64,000 nucleotides of DNA from Rhodobiaceae bacterium (GTDB lineage Bacteria; Pseudomonadota; Alphaproteobacteria; Rhizobiales; Tepidamorphaceae): contig JACKJP010000006.1 of NCBI GenBank assembly GCA_020637895.1, positions 186,001-250,000 on the forward strand, written 5' to 3'. Each line of letters opens with the position of its first letter. Positions within the stretch are counted from its first letter, which is position 1. This document shows, piece after piece, positions 16,112 through 23,794 of the stretch. A model generated the notes under the pieces. That model searched no databases, was not told the DNA's origin, and saw only the letters and a program-made list of their open reading frames with translations. A program made the position numbers and the translations under genes.

Positions 16112-17530
16112 ATGAAGATTTTCCCCAAAAGCCTTGCCGGGCGGCTGACCCTCTTCGTTCTTGCCGCACTCGCCGTCGCGCAGATCGTCGTCTTTCTGCT
16201 GTTTGCCGGCGAGCGGGCACAATTCGTGCGCGAGGCGTACCGGGAAAATGTGACCGGACGGACGATTGAACTGGCGCAGTCTCTGGCCGGCTTGCCCGAG
16301 CCCGAACGCCAGCGGCTCGTGCGGGCCGCGTCATCCCGCGTTCTGCGATTCTGGCTGGCGCATGGTCCTTCGGTCGCCGAGACGTCGAACGATGCGGCGT
16401 CCCGTTTCGTCGCTGGCGAGATCGCGGGCGGTCTTGATCTTGCCGCCGAAAAGGTGCGCGTGGCGATCGCCAGAAGCGACGATATCAGACGGCCCTTCTT
16501 CCGCTGGCATTCCGACAGCCATCGCCGCGATGGCGGAGATGGTAGGAGCGATGAATCCGAAGATGACAGGCGCTGGCTGGCGATAGCGGTGAAGCTGCCC
16601 GACACCTGGCTCAATGCGGTCACCGGGCCGCCGCCGCCGCCGCCGCCCTACGGCCAGGCGTTCGTTCTCTCGCTTGGCGTGTCCTCGCTTCTCGTCGGGT
16701 TTGTCGTCTACCTCGCCGCGCGGCGGATCGCGCGGCCGATCGGCCGTCTGGCGGAAGGCGCCGAACGGGTCGGCAGGGGAGACAATTCGGTCGAGTTGCC
16801 GGAGGTCGGGCCGCTTGAGGTGAAACGCCTGACGCATGCCTTCAACGAGATGCGCGACCGGGTCGACAGGTTCATCGCCGACCGAACGAGGATGCTCGCC
16901 GCGATCAGTCACGATCTGCGCTCGCCGATTACCGCGCTGCGGCTGCGGGCAGAACTCGTGGATGACGAGGAGACGCGCGAAAAGCTGGTGCAATCGGTCA
17001 GCGAGCTTCAGGAGATGACAGAAGCGGCGCTGACCTTCGCCAAGGCCGATGCGGCGCGGGCGCCATCCGTGCCGACCGACGTCGGCGCGCTGCTGGAGAG
17101 CCTTGCCGACGATATCGCCGAGACCGGGGGGCAGGTCACCTTCGAGACCGGTCTGGCCGACGGCGAACGTGCACTGGTGCTTGCGCGGCCGGGCGATATC
17201 AGGCGTGCCGTGCGCAATATCATCGACAATGCCGTCTTCTATGGCGGTGCGGCGGAGATGAAGCTCTCAAGGGGCGCCGACGGATTCCGGATCGCCGTCA
17301 TCGACCATGGTCCCGGGATCGAGCCGGCCAGGCGCGAGGAAATGTTCAAGCCCTTCGTGCGGGGAGAGGCATCGCGCAATCGCGAGACCGGCGGCATCGG
17401 GCTTGGCCTTGCGATCGCCCGTGACATCGTACGCGGCCATGGCGGGGATATTCTCCTGGAGACGACGCCGGGCAGCGGGCTGACGGTCAATATCGACTTG
17501 CCCGGCATGCCGTCGACAGGCGTTCGCTGA
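16112..17530 (+). CDS. Membrane sensor histidine kinase
   Basis: A 472-residue kinase, partner of the preceding regulator. Two membrane segments (about 12-33 and 182-204) bracket a periplasmic domain containing an acidic stretch with two His (HSDSHRRDGGDG, about 133-152) and a run of seven prolines (173-179) just before the second segment. HAMP follows, then the phospho-His at 267 (AAISHDLRSPITALR), N box NIIDNAVFY, DHGPGI and GIGLGLAI. GAGG precedes ATG 16112. The polar periplasmic loop, facing an exported EF-hand protein encoded next door, suggests sensing of divalent cations, but the ligand is not known. Confidence 0.92.
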   Translation: MKIFPKSLAGRLTLFVLAALAVAQIVVFLLFAGERAQFVREAYRENVTGRTIELAQSLAGLPEPERQRLVRAASSRVLRFWLAHGPSVAETSNDAASRFVAGEIAGGLDLAAEKVRVAIARSDDIRRPFFRWHSDSHRRDGGDGRSDESEDDRRWLAIAVKLPDTWLNAVTGPPPPPPPYGQAFVLSLGVSSLLVGFVVYLAARRIARPIGRLAEGAERVGRGDNSVELPEVGPLEVKRLTHAFNEMRDRVDRFIADRTRMLAAISHDLRSPITALRLRAELVDDEETREKLVQSVSELQEMTEAALTFAKADAARAPSVPTDVGALLESLADDIAETGGQVTFETGLADGERALVLARPGDIRRAVRNIIDNAVFYGGAAEMKLSRGADGFRIAVIDHGPGIEPARREEMFKPFVRGEASRNRETGGIGLGLAIARDIVRGHGGDILLETTPGSGLTVNIDLPGMPSTGVR

Positions 17531-17598
17531 CCCTGACGAAGCGCGGTTGACGGCGCAGCCAACCCGTCTATGATCCGCGCCGCATCGCGACAATGCGA

Positions 17599-17683
17599 GC
17601 CCCTGTGGCGGAATTGGTAGACGCGCTCGACTCAAAATCGAGTTCCGCAAGGAGTGCTGGTTCGAGTCCGGCCAGGGGCACCA
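17599..17683 (+). tRNA. tRNA-Leu (anticodon CAA)
   Basis: An 85-base class II tRNA with CCA encoded. Acceptor GCCCCTG (17599-17605) pairs with CAGGGGC (17673-17679), discriminator A at 17680. The anticodon stem CTCGA/TCGAG encloses loop CTCAAAA, giving anticodon CAA. The long variable arm (TTCCGCAAGGAG region) and GGTTCGAGTCC T-arm agree with leucine. Its 3' 19 bases (17665-17683) are repeated downstream, marking it as an integration site. Confidence 0.97.
17665..17683 (+). repeat. Attachment core in tRNA-Leu (copy 1)
   Basis: AGTCCGGCCAGGGGCACCA, the 3' part of the T-arm plus acceptor and CCA. The same 19 bases recur at 19392-19410. Confidence 0.85.
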
Positions 17684-17766
17684 CTAATTGTCGTTCGGCT
17701 ATTCATCAAGCCATCGTCCGCTGCCTTGCCAACAAACGATTGCCCTGCCGTCGTTGAAACTCCAAA

Positions 17767-19227
17767 ATGCCGCAAGGCAACAAGGAGATGAGGGCGGGCT
17801 TGGCCTGCGGGGTGTCTGTGCGTGCTTGGCGAATAACACTAACAGTTTTGGTCTTGGCCGTTAGCTGGACGATCACTCCGGCGAACGCCGACTACAATCA
17901 ATCGCAGCGCTGGTTCCAGTCCAAGGATTACCGCGACCGTGTTTTCATACAGCTCAGCCTTATTCTCACCGGTCACTACAACGGCCTCGCCGATGGTGTG
18001 TTCGGAAAGAACACCTACGGGGCTCTCGTCGGTTTCCAACAGAAGATACGGCGTCGTTCCACCGGCTACCTCTCGCCCAGCGAAGAAAGTACGCTAAGGG
18101 CAGAGGCCGCCAGGGTCTATGGCATCCTCGGTTTCGAACGGCACGTCGACCACGCCACCGGACTTACGTTGTCTATTCCGCAGAAGATTGTCGGCGGGGG
18201 GCTCCCAACCAAACGAGGTACCCGTTGGGGAAGCTCTGATGGCGGCGTAGAGATTCAAACGATCTTGATGCCGAACGAGGAGAAGTCCTTCCAGCAGCTC
18301 TATTCGGACTTCATCGCAGAAAGCCGCACACGTCGTATCTTCTATTCCACGATCCACCGCGATTTCTTTGTGGTGACAGGGGTTAACCAAGGCACTCCCT
18401 TCTACATGCGGTTTGAAGCCGGGGCGTTGTCGACCCGTGGCTTCTCGGTTGCTTGGGACCCCTCTGTGGATACCCTGGGAGAACGCGTCTCCATCTTCCT
18501 CTCTTCAATGATGTCGGCCGGCGCTGATCCCATGGCGCGATACGCTTCGAGAACCGACCCACCGCCCAACCGATCTCCCAGATCAGAGGAGACGCCATCG
18601 TCGAGAGGCAAACCGGGTAGTGGTTCCGGCTTCGTGGTCAGCGCGGATGGTTTGGTTGTCACGAACAATCATGTTGTCGATGGTTGTGGCGAACTCTCAA
18701 TAAAGCAATTTCCTGGAAGTCGAGTTCGCCTCGTGGCGGCCGACGAGGAAATGGACCTCGCCATGCTTCAGGTGTCGGGGGTAACTCGCCACCGGTTTCT
18801 CCAGGTTAGCAGTGCTCCGGTTCAACTTGGTGAGGAGATCGTGGCTTTCGGTTTTCCTATGACAGTCATCATGGGAGAGGAGTTGCAAGTGCAGGCGGGT
18901 ATCGTGACGAGCAAGACAGGCCTGGCCGGAGATAAGAGCAACTTCACCGTCTCGGCGGCCATCCAGCCAGGAAACTCTGGAGGACCGCTATTGGACAAGC
19001 GGGGCTATGTCGTTGGGGTCGCCGTTGCCAAAATCAATGAGCGAGTGGCAATGGAAATCACCGGCAATGCACTGAGCAATTACAACTTCGCCATTCATGG
19101 AGAACAGCTCCGCACCTTCCTTGCTCCCTTCCGTGGCATCGAGACCGGAGAGGAGGGCGAAGAGAAGTCGGTGGAGGCTCTAGCTGCGACCGCGCAAGAC
19201 ACGGTCGTCATGGTGGTTTGCCGCTAG
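17767..19227 (+). CDS. Secreted trypsin-like serine protease with peptidoglycan-binding-like N-domain
   Basis: A 486-residue exported protein. The signal peptide is at about 20-41 (ITLTVLVLAVSWTITPANA). Residues 44-118 resemble a peptidoglycan-binding type-1 fold (IQLSLILTGHYNGLADGVFGKNTYGALVGFQQ). Residues 125-250 are a domain not recognised, then a Pro/Ser-rich linker. From 284 the chymotrypsin-like protease has the full triad: His302 in TNNHVV, Asp330 in EEMDLAML, Ser404 in GNSGGPLL. There is no PDZ domain, so it is not a normal DegP. It probably acts in the periplasm near the wall. ATG 17788 has AAGGAG directly adjacent (no spacing), so 17767 is kept. It is the only gene of islet A. Confidence 0.82.
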   Translation: MPQGNKEMRAGLACGVSVRAWRITLTVLVLAVSWTITPANADYNQSQRWFQSKDYRDRVFIQLSLILTGHYNGLADGVFGKNTYGALVGFQQKIRRRSTGYLSPSEESTLRAEAARVYGILGFERHVDHATGLTLSIPQKIVGGGLPTKRGTRWGSSDGGVEIQTILMPNEEKSFQQLYSDFIAESRTRRIFYSTIHRDFFVVTGVNQGTPFYMRFEAGALSTRGFSVAWDPSVDTLGERVSIFLSSMMSAGADPMARYASRTDPPPNRSPRSEETPSSRGKPGSGSGFVVSADGLVVTNNHVVDGCGELSIKQFPGSRVRLVAADEEMDLAMLQVSGVTRHRFLQVSSAPVQLGEEIVAFGFPMTVIMGEELQVQAGIVTSKTGLAGDKSNFTVSAAIQPGNSGGPLLDKRGYVVGVAVAKINERVAMEITGNALSNYNFAIHGEQLRTFLAPFRGIETGEEGEEKSVEALAATAQDTVVMVVCR

Positions 19228-19257
19228 CGTCACTCCATCGGTGTTTTCCGCATCGGG

Positions 19258-19288
19258 GTACACAAATCGCGTCAATTGGAGTACACAA
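19258..19288 (+). repeat. Pair of GTACACAA direct repeats (arm-type site candidates)
   Basis: GTACACAA at 19258-19265 and again at 19281-19288, 23 bases apart start to start. The second overlaps the 90-base module, and islet B has the related ACACACAA at the equivalent place. Tyrosine integrases bind short direct arm repeats next to attachment cores, so this is a plausible remnant. Confidence 0.4.
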
Positions 19289-19356
19289 GAGGCCTTCACC
19301 GGAACGGTGGCTTGCAGATGAAGCTGTGCGCAGCGCATTGAAATATATGGCGAATT
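19267..19356 (+). repeat. 90-base right-end module, copy A
   Basis: Aligns without gaps to 23671-23760 with 66 of 90 identities (manual count). It ends 35 bases before attachment copy 2. Confidence 0.75.
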
Positions 19357-19391
19357 AAGCTCTTTGTGTCGAAGGTGCGATTTTGTGCCGC

Positions 19392-19410
19392 AGTCCGGCC
19401 AGGGGCACCA
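19392..19410 (+). repeat. Attachment core (copy 2), exact
   Basis: Identical over 19 bases to the end of tRNA-Leu at 17665-17683, without the rest of the tRNA. The identity stops on both sides, as expected of a recombination core. Confidence 0.85.
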
Positions 19411-19622
19411 TACCCGGTTGTCAATATTTGAATGGCCGGCGGGCCGCCGGAGTCCAGCCTGCCCTCGAAGCGAAGAGGACGGCCTGCCGTTCCTTTTTTC
19501 CGGCTTTGGCCCTAAACGCGGATTTGCTGTACTTGCTGTCTCAGGCGTTGGATGTTCACCGCGCGCGTGGCAGAGACCTTAGCCCTTATGCAATCTGAAT
19601 TTGAGGGGTGCGATAGGACGCT

Positions 19623-20351
19623 ATGCCTAGTTCAGTGACAGATATTAGATTCGTGCCCCTTGCTGGCAGCGATTATTCTGACGGCATCAGCGGGCAGATC
19701 CGTTCGCACATTGCCAAGGGCAATCTCCGCGTAGGTGATCGGCTTCCAGCAGAACGGGAGCTGGCCAGGCAGCTGAACGTCAGTCGCAACACAGTTCGCC
19801 AAGCGTTGCGATCACTCTCAAAGCTGGGATTGTTAGAAATACGCAAGGGCACAAAAGGCGGCGCATATGTGAAGGATGATGGGGGGGTCGCTGTACTATC
19901 CGGCTTTACCGATATGTATGCCTTCGGCTCAATTTCTCCTGGGCACCTGACTGAGGTTCGGATCCTGGTGTGTAGCGAGGTCGTACGGCTGGCCTGCGAA
20001 CGTAGGACCGACGAAGAACTGATTGCGCTGGAGCTGAATGTCTCGGCCGCCGAGAATCTTGCATTGGTTGGCGATCGCGAAGGTCGAATGGCCGTCAACT
20101 TGGAATTCTACCGTATTCTCGCGGCAATGACGCGGAACCCGATCCTGATGACGCTCACTGAAGCGGTTCATGTGATTCTGACGAAATTCATCGTGAGTAT
20201 CGGGGGGCCTACCACCAACGAGTACGTCATGCCCCTTCGCGCCAAGCTCATGCGCGCGATACGACAGCGCGATGCTGATTTGGGAGTGGAGGCGGTCCGC
20301 GAGCATCTGAGCAAGCTCCACGCCCATTATCTCGAGACATTATCCGATTAG
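19623..20351 (+). CDS. GntR-family transcriptional regulator (FadR-type, FCD domain)
   Basis: A 242-residue regulator. Residues about 20-85 form the GntR winged helix (ISGQIRSHIAKGNLRVGDRLPAERELARQLNVSRNTVRQALRSLSKLGLLE, then the wing RKGTKGGAYV). The remainder is an all-helical FCD ligand domain (EVRILVCSEVVRLACERRT, NLEFYRILAAMTRNPIL, REHLSKLHAHYLETL). Such proteins usually repress catabolic operons and release DNA on binding an organic acid or acyl-CoA intermediate. A perfect palindrome 129 bases after the gene, ahead of the kinase gene, is the likely operator. It is the first cargo gene of islet B. Confidence 0.88.
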   Translation: MPSSVTDIRFVPLAGSDYSDGISGQIRSHIAKGNLRVGDRLPAERELARQLNVSRNTVRQALRSLSKLGLLEIRKGTKGGAYVKDDGGVAVLSGFTDMYAFGSISPGHLTEVRILVCSEVVRLACERRTDEELIALELNVSAAENLALVGDREGRMAVNLEFYRILAAMTRNPILMTLTEAVHVILTKFIVSIGGPTTNEYVMPLRAKLMRAIRQRDADLGVEAVREHLSKLHAHYLETLSD

Positions 20352-20674
20352 TCCCCCGCAGCCGCCGAGTCAGCGGTTGCCTGAAGAGCTTTCAACAGAA
20401 GCGCAGACTATTGCCTGGATTGCTTGCCCGAGGGGGGGCTTGCCCATGCCGGCTCATTTCCTATTGCGACGACCGTCTAAATGGGTTACCCATTCAACCA
20501 ATGACAATAATGGGCGTCAGTTGTTGATTGACTGGCGAGTTGGGGAAACGACATGGAAGGTCAAGTGCATCCGGCACTCGGTTTCGTGCGATTTGATCGC
20601 GTGAAGCTTACGCGGGCGAATGTCGCTCGGCAGACAAAGGCTGCTTCAATGCGGCTGAATTCTGGCGAACGTTT
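20352..20674. other. Intergenic with operator, upstream of kinase gene
   Basis: 323 bases without a convincing gene. The main feature is the perfect palindrome at 20480-20494. TTGATTGACT near 20523 may contribute a promoter. The short frame at 20377-20604 overlaps the palindrome and lacks a ribosome site. Confidence 0.55.
20480..20494. promoter_or_regulatory. Candidate operator of the GntR-type regulator
   Basis: AATGGGT-T-ACCCATT: a perfect 15-base palindrome containing GT-N-AC. FadR/VanR-type GntR proteins bind short palindromes with GT and AC half-sites, and the neighbouring gene encodes such a protein. It sits 181 bases before the kinase start codon. Confidence 0.6.
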
Positions 20675-21886
20675 ATGAAGACGGCTTCCGAGTCGGTCGC
20701 TCGTGTAAGTGCTCAAACCTCTGCGGCAGACCTGCGGCAATGGATTCGCTCGCTTGAGTCCAAATATGAGATTGAGCCACGTCTCAACGCGCTGCTGAAT
20801 GAACGGCTGCTCGCTGACTCGTCAGGCGCTGCTTTCAGTCGTCCGACCGTTTCCGAAATCAAATCAAACCTCCGGCGCTTTCTAGCCTCTCAGCTTGGCG
20901 AAGACTTCACGCTCGAAAACATGTCGAAGATGTCCGGGGGTGCAGGGAACGAGACCTACAAGTTCGAATTGGTCAGTGGCGATTCCTCACAACACCTGAT
21001 CTTGCGCGTTAAGGCTCCTGGTGCTTGCTGCGATACGCACATTCCGAGCGAGTACCAGGCGATGAAAGCCGTGGAGGGGTTTCTGCCGATCCCGGAACCG
21101 CTCTGGCTGATCCGGGATAGCACCTATTTCGGTGGTGCCGCCCTAATATGCCGCTTCCTGGAGGGCGTTCAGGCGCCACCAAGCGAAAGCTTGAAAGCAA
21201 GTGCCATGGGAGCTGTCTTCGGAGACGAATTGCGCCGCGAGCTGGCACCTCAATTTATCGAGTACGAGGCCAAGCTCCATTCCTTCGATTGGGCGCGTTC
21301 CAATCTGACTGAGTTTGCGAAGCCCCGCCCGGGTACCACAGACGCAATAGACTGGCGGTTGGCATTCTGGGACCGGGTCTGGGAACAAGATCTTATTGAG
21401 GAACATCCAACGATGATCCTCTCGCGCGAATGGCTCGAAAAGCATAAGCCTGTCGCCGACCATATATCGTTGCTGCACGGAGACTTCCGAAACGGCAATT
21501 TCCTATACGACCAGGAGACCTCAAGAATAACGGGGATTCTGGACTGGGAACTCTGTTCACTCGGGGATCGCCATTGCGACCTTGGTTACACGATGCTGCC
21601 CGCCTGGGGGCATGATGATGCCAATGGTGAATTCCTGAATGCGGGTCTGGCAACGCTGGCTGAGTTCACGCGAATATATGAGCGGCAGTCAGGCCTGAAA
21701 ATCGATCCAGAACGGCTTCACTACTACATCATCTTCAACATCTGGTGGTCGGCGGTCGCGCTTTTGGGGACAGCGCTGACCCATGCTGCGGCCCGCAGAA
21801 CCCAAATGGATGTTCTGTATAACCTGATTTCCGGCAAGGGCGGCTATGACATCTGCGATCTCAATCGCATGATCGTGGAGAACTAA
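20675..21886 (+). CDS. Phosphotransferase-fold kinase, ACAD10/11- or LvaA-like
   Basis: A 403-residue protein with an aminoglycoside phosphotransferase (APH) fold. A Gly-rich ATP loop is at about 87-97 (MSGGAGNETYKFE), the Brenner motif at 268-275 (HGDFRNGN) and the metal-binding Asp at 290 (GILDWELCSLGD). The sequence after it, with a Trp-Trp helix (NIWWSAVALLG), resembles the APH family found with acyl-CoA metabolism (ACAD10/11 kinase domain, LvaA), not antibiotic kinases. Known members phosphorylate 4-hydroxyacyl-CoAs. The 80-residue N-terminal extension is unassigned. The helical protein gene follows after 2 bases. Substrate is inferred only by family. Confidence 0.75.
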   Translation: MKTASESVARVSAQTSAADLRQWIRSLESKYEIEPRLNALLNERLLADSSGAAFSRPTVSEIKSNLRRFLASQLGEDFTLENMSKMSGGAGNETYKFELVSGDSSQHLILRVKAPGACCDTHIPSEYQAMKAVEGFLPIPEPLWLIRDSTYFGGAALICRFLEGVQAPPSESLKASAMGAVFGDELRRELAPQFIEYEAKLHSFDWARSNLTEFAKPRPGTTDAIDWRLAFWDRVWEQDLIEEHPTMILSREWLEKHKPVADHISLLHGDFRNGNFLYDQETSRITGILDWELCSLGDRHCDLGYTMLPAWGHDDANGEFLNAGLATLAEFTRIYERQSGLKIDPERLHYYIIFNIWWSAVALLGTALTHAAARRTQMDVLYNLISGKGGYDICDLNRMIVEN

Positions 21887-21888
21887 GG

Positions 21889-22419
21889 ATGCTACCCAGC
21901 GTTGCGCAACAGATTTCGGCAATAAAAAGCCGGTTTGAAGAAACAATCATCCCGGAAATTCCCGAGCAGGCGAAATTCGCGCGGGATCAAGCCCAATTTA
22001 TCCTGGTGACCCTGTCCTGGTTGTTGGAAGTCCATGAGCACCAGTACCGCTTTGAGGTCGTTGAAAATCACCAGTATCGCTCCGGAGTGGCGGACCTGGT
22101 CGCAATCGCTCAGGGCTCGGCGGGAATGTCGGACCTGTTGCGTGAGGTGAGCGCGCTGCTGGCTTCACCAGCGCCGAAAGCGACTGAAGCGATGATTCCA
22201 TTGTCCACTCTTGAAGGACAAAACCGCAGCCTGAAAGGCTTTGTCGCTCGGCTCTACAAAGCCATTCCTGAAGAAGCGCCGGAAAAGGCGGAGCAAGCAA
22301 GGCACGTGCTGAAGAGACTTTCGCTTCAGCAAGGCGAGCGAGATCGCGCCTTCTATCGAAGAACTGGGTATGTCGAAGGGCCGGATTCACTTGGAGACCT
22401 CCTTTATCGGTCTGAATGA
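21889..22419 (+). CDS. Helical protein of unknown function, translationally linked to the kinase
   Basis: A 176-residue soluble, largely helical protein that I do not recognise with confidence. The kinase stop and this ATG are separated by 2 bases (TAAGG ATG), so the two are almost certainly co-translated. In levulinate catabolism the LvaA kinase needs a small unrelated partner, LvaB, and similar kinases are often paired with DUF6285-type proteins. The N-terminal third (IIPEIPEQAKFARDQAQFIL) resembles that type loosely. A second IPEE-x-PEKAEQAR-like stretch at about 124-145 suggests an internal duplication. A partner role is an inference. Confidence 0.6.
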   Translation: MLPSVAQQISAIKSRFEETIIPEIPEQAKFARDQAQFILVTLSWLLEVHEHQYRFEVVENHQYRSGVADLVAIAQGSAGMSDLLREVSALLASPAPKATEAMIPLSTLEGQNRSLKGFVARLYKAIPEEAPEKAEQARHVLKRLSLQQGERDRAFYRRTGYVEGPDSLGDLLYRSE

Positions 22420-22496
22420 ATCTGCCTGCAATCTTGCGCTTTCGTAAGCGCTATTTCGTCGTCCGAAAAATGGATGGCAAACTCGGGGAGGAAATG

Positions 22497-23552
22497 ATGA
22501 GAATTCTCTTGGCATTGTGCGCGTTGATATTGGGAATGACGCCGATATCCGGTTGGGCGGCAGACTTTACTATTCGTCTCTCGCAGTTTCATTCGTCTGA
22601 GTCTGCGCAATACAAAGAGGTGACGCTGCCACTGAAGGAGTTTATTGAAAAGGAAAGTGGCGGTCGAATTGCTGTGGAGACCTTTCCAAACGGTGTGCTT
22701 CACGGCCCGGCGGATGGCTTCAAGGCACTGATTACCGACGTCACGGACATTACACCGGCCTATCCTTTGTTCACCCGCACAAGTTTCCACTTGTCGCACG
22801 GGTTTTTCCTACCGAACGCATTTCAAACTGCGTATGCGAACAATCAGATTGCAGCCGAGTTGTACGACGATTATCTGCGGCCTGAGTATGGAGCGCTTGG
22901 TGTAGAAGTTTTCTTCCATGCCACGAGCGCCCCCTATGCGCTCCTGACCAAGACAGAAGTGAAAAGCCTGGAGGACCTGAAAGGGCTCAAGATTCGCGGG
23001 GCGGGTGGACCGGTAAACAAGATGGTCGAAGCGTTGGGTGCGATTCCGGTCACTACCGCTTCGACTGAAATCCTGACAGCTTTTCAGCAGGGAGTTGTCG
23101 ATGGCGTTTTGGTTCCCGCGGAAAGCTGGCTGACTTACAATCTCGACGAGGTAGCAAAATATATCGTGCTTGTTGATTTTGGCCGGGCTGGCGACATCCC
23201 GTTCGCAATCAACCCGAAGCTATATGAGAAATTGCCGCCGGATCTGGTGGACGTCATGAAGCGCGCCGGTCGCTACGGGAGCTTGCTTCAGGCCGATTTC
23301 GTGGAAAGCAACATTGCGCGCGGGATGGAGGCCATGAAGGCCAAAGGAGCCAAAGTGGTTGAGTTGAGCGCGGAGGACATCGCCGCGCTCGACACGGCGA
23401 AGGCAAAACTCTGGACTGAGTTCGAGCAGGAACACAACAAGGCCGGATATCCTGCAACTGAATTCATTGCGAAGATGAAGACCCTTTCATCTGAATTCGG
23501 TGCCATGACTCACGACCAGATGATTGCGCGTCAGAACGAGCTCAACAAATAA
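22497..23552 (+). CDS. TRAP transporter substrate-binding protein (DctP family), orphan
   Basis: A 351-residue exported protein. The signal peptide (RILLALCALILGMTPISGWAA) is followed by FTIRLSQFHSSES and the DctP-type two-lobe fold, with SLEDLKGLKIRGAGGPVNKMVEALGAIPV and STEILTAFQQGVVDGVLVP carrying the Arg and Asn/Ser positions that hold a carboxylate in TRAP proteins. GGGGAGGA lies 5 bases before ATG 22497 (an adjacent ATG is at 22494). The membrane subunits DctQ and DctM, normally next to it, are absent: the islet ends 240 bases downstream. It may work with a permease elsewhere, or the operon has been truncated. Confidence 0.85.
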   Translation: MRILLALCALILGMTPISGWAADFTIRLSQFHSSESAQYKEVTLPLKEFIEKESGGRIAVETFPNGVLHGPADGFKALITDVTDITPAYPLFTRTSFHLSHGFFLPNAFQTAYANNQIAAELYDDYLRPEYGALGVEVFFHATSAPYALLTKTEVKSLEDLKGLKIRGAGGPVNKMVEALGAIPVTTASTEILTAFQQGVVDGVLVPAESWLTYNLDEVAKYIVLVDFGRAGDIPFAINPKLYEKLPPDLVDVMKRAGRYGSLLQADFVESNIARGMEAMKAKGAKVVELSAEDIAALDTAKAKLWTEFEQEHNKAGYPATEFIAKMKTLSSEFGAMTHDQMIARQNELNK

Positions 23553-23562
23553 TTGCGCGGAT

Positions 23563-23594
23563 CTGCCTCGGAGACGTATTTGTTTCCGAGGCAG
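23563..23594 (+). terminator. Hairpin after the TRAP protein gene
   Basis: CTGCCTCGGA (23563-23572) pairs perfectly with TCCGAGGCAG (23585-23594) over a 12-base loop, 10 bases after the stop codon. It lacks a clear T-run. Confidence 0.5.
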
Positions 23595-23670
23595 GCACTC
23601 CATGAGTGGGCCTCGGGTCGCTTGCGCATATTGTCTCCCTATTGGCGTCTCTTGCTGCGGGCTTCATAAG

Positions 23671-23760
23671 ACGCGCCAATTGGAACACACAAGGTGCCTT
23701 CACAGAAATGCTGGACTGCAGACGGTTTTGTTCTCAGTGCATTGAAATAAATAATGAATT
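23671..23760 (+). repeat. 90-base right-end module, copy B
   Basis: Aligns without gaps to 19267-19356 (66 of 90). The best-kept blocks are CAATTGGA, CACAAG, GCCTTCAC and GCATTGAAATA. It ends 34 bases before attachment copy 3. Confidence 0.75.
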
Positions 23761-23794
23761 TTTCACCCCTTACCAAGATGCAATTTCCCTCCGA

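Larger units (their letters stand above)
17684..19410 (+). mobile_element. Islet A: integrase-less insertion at tRNA-Leu
   Basis: This 1.7-kb segment lies between two exact copies of the 19-base tRNA-Leu end. Its only gene is a secreted trypsin-like protease. No integrase or excisionase is present, so it is a decayed or satellite-like element. Its right end contains a 90-base module (19267-19356) shared with the right end of islet B, and a pair of GTACACAA direct repeats 23 bases apart that look like integrase arm sites. Base composition is visibly less GC-rich than flanking genes. Confidence 0.7.
19228..19622. other. Intergenic: islet junction and GntR leader
   Basis: No convincing gene. 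It holds the right-end module and arm-like repeats of islet A, the second tRNA-end copy (19392-19410), and about 210 bases leading into the GntR-family regulator. Short open frames between 19411 and 19600 have no recognisable product and no good ribosome site. Confidence 0.6.

Noticed and set aside
15346..16623. A 425-codon minus-strand frame over the response regulator and kinase
   Set aside because: Shadow of two genes with complete two-component motifs.
19392..19410. Reading the repeat as a second, truncated tRNA gene
   Set aside because: Only the 3' 19 bases are present and a similar copy at 23795 has the same flanking module; an attachment core explains both.
19383..19598. A 71-codon frame across the islet junction
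   Set aside because: It begins inside the right-end sequence, spans the att core, has no ribosome site and no recognisable product.
20377..20604. A 75-codon frame upstream of the kinase
   Set aside because: It overlaps the palindrome, lacks a ribosome site and has no coherent composition.
20675..21886. An antibiotic-resistance aminoglycoside kinase
   Set aside because: The sequence around the Brenner motif and the C-terminal half fits the acyl-metabolism APH families, and the cargo context is catabolic.
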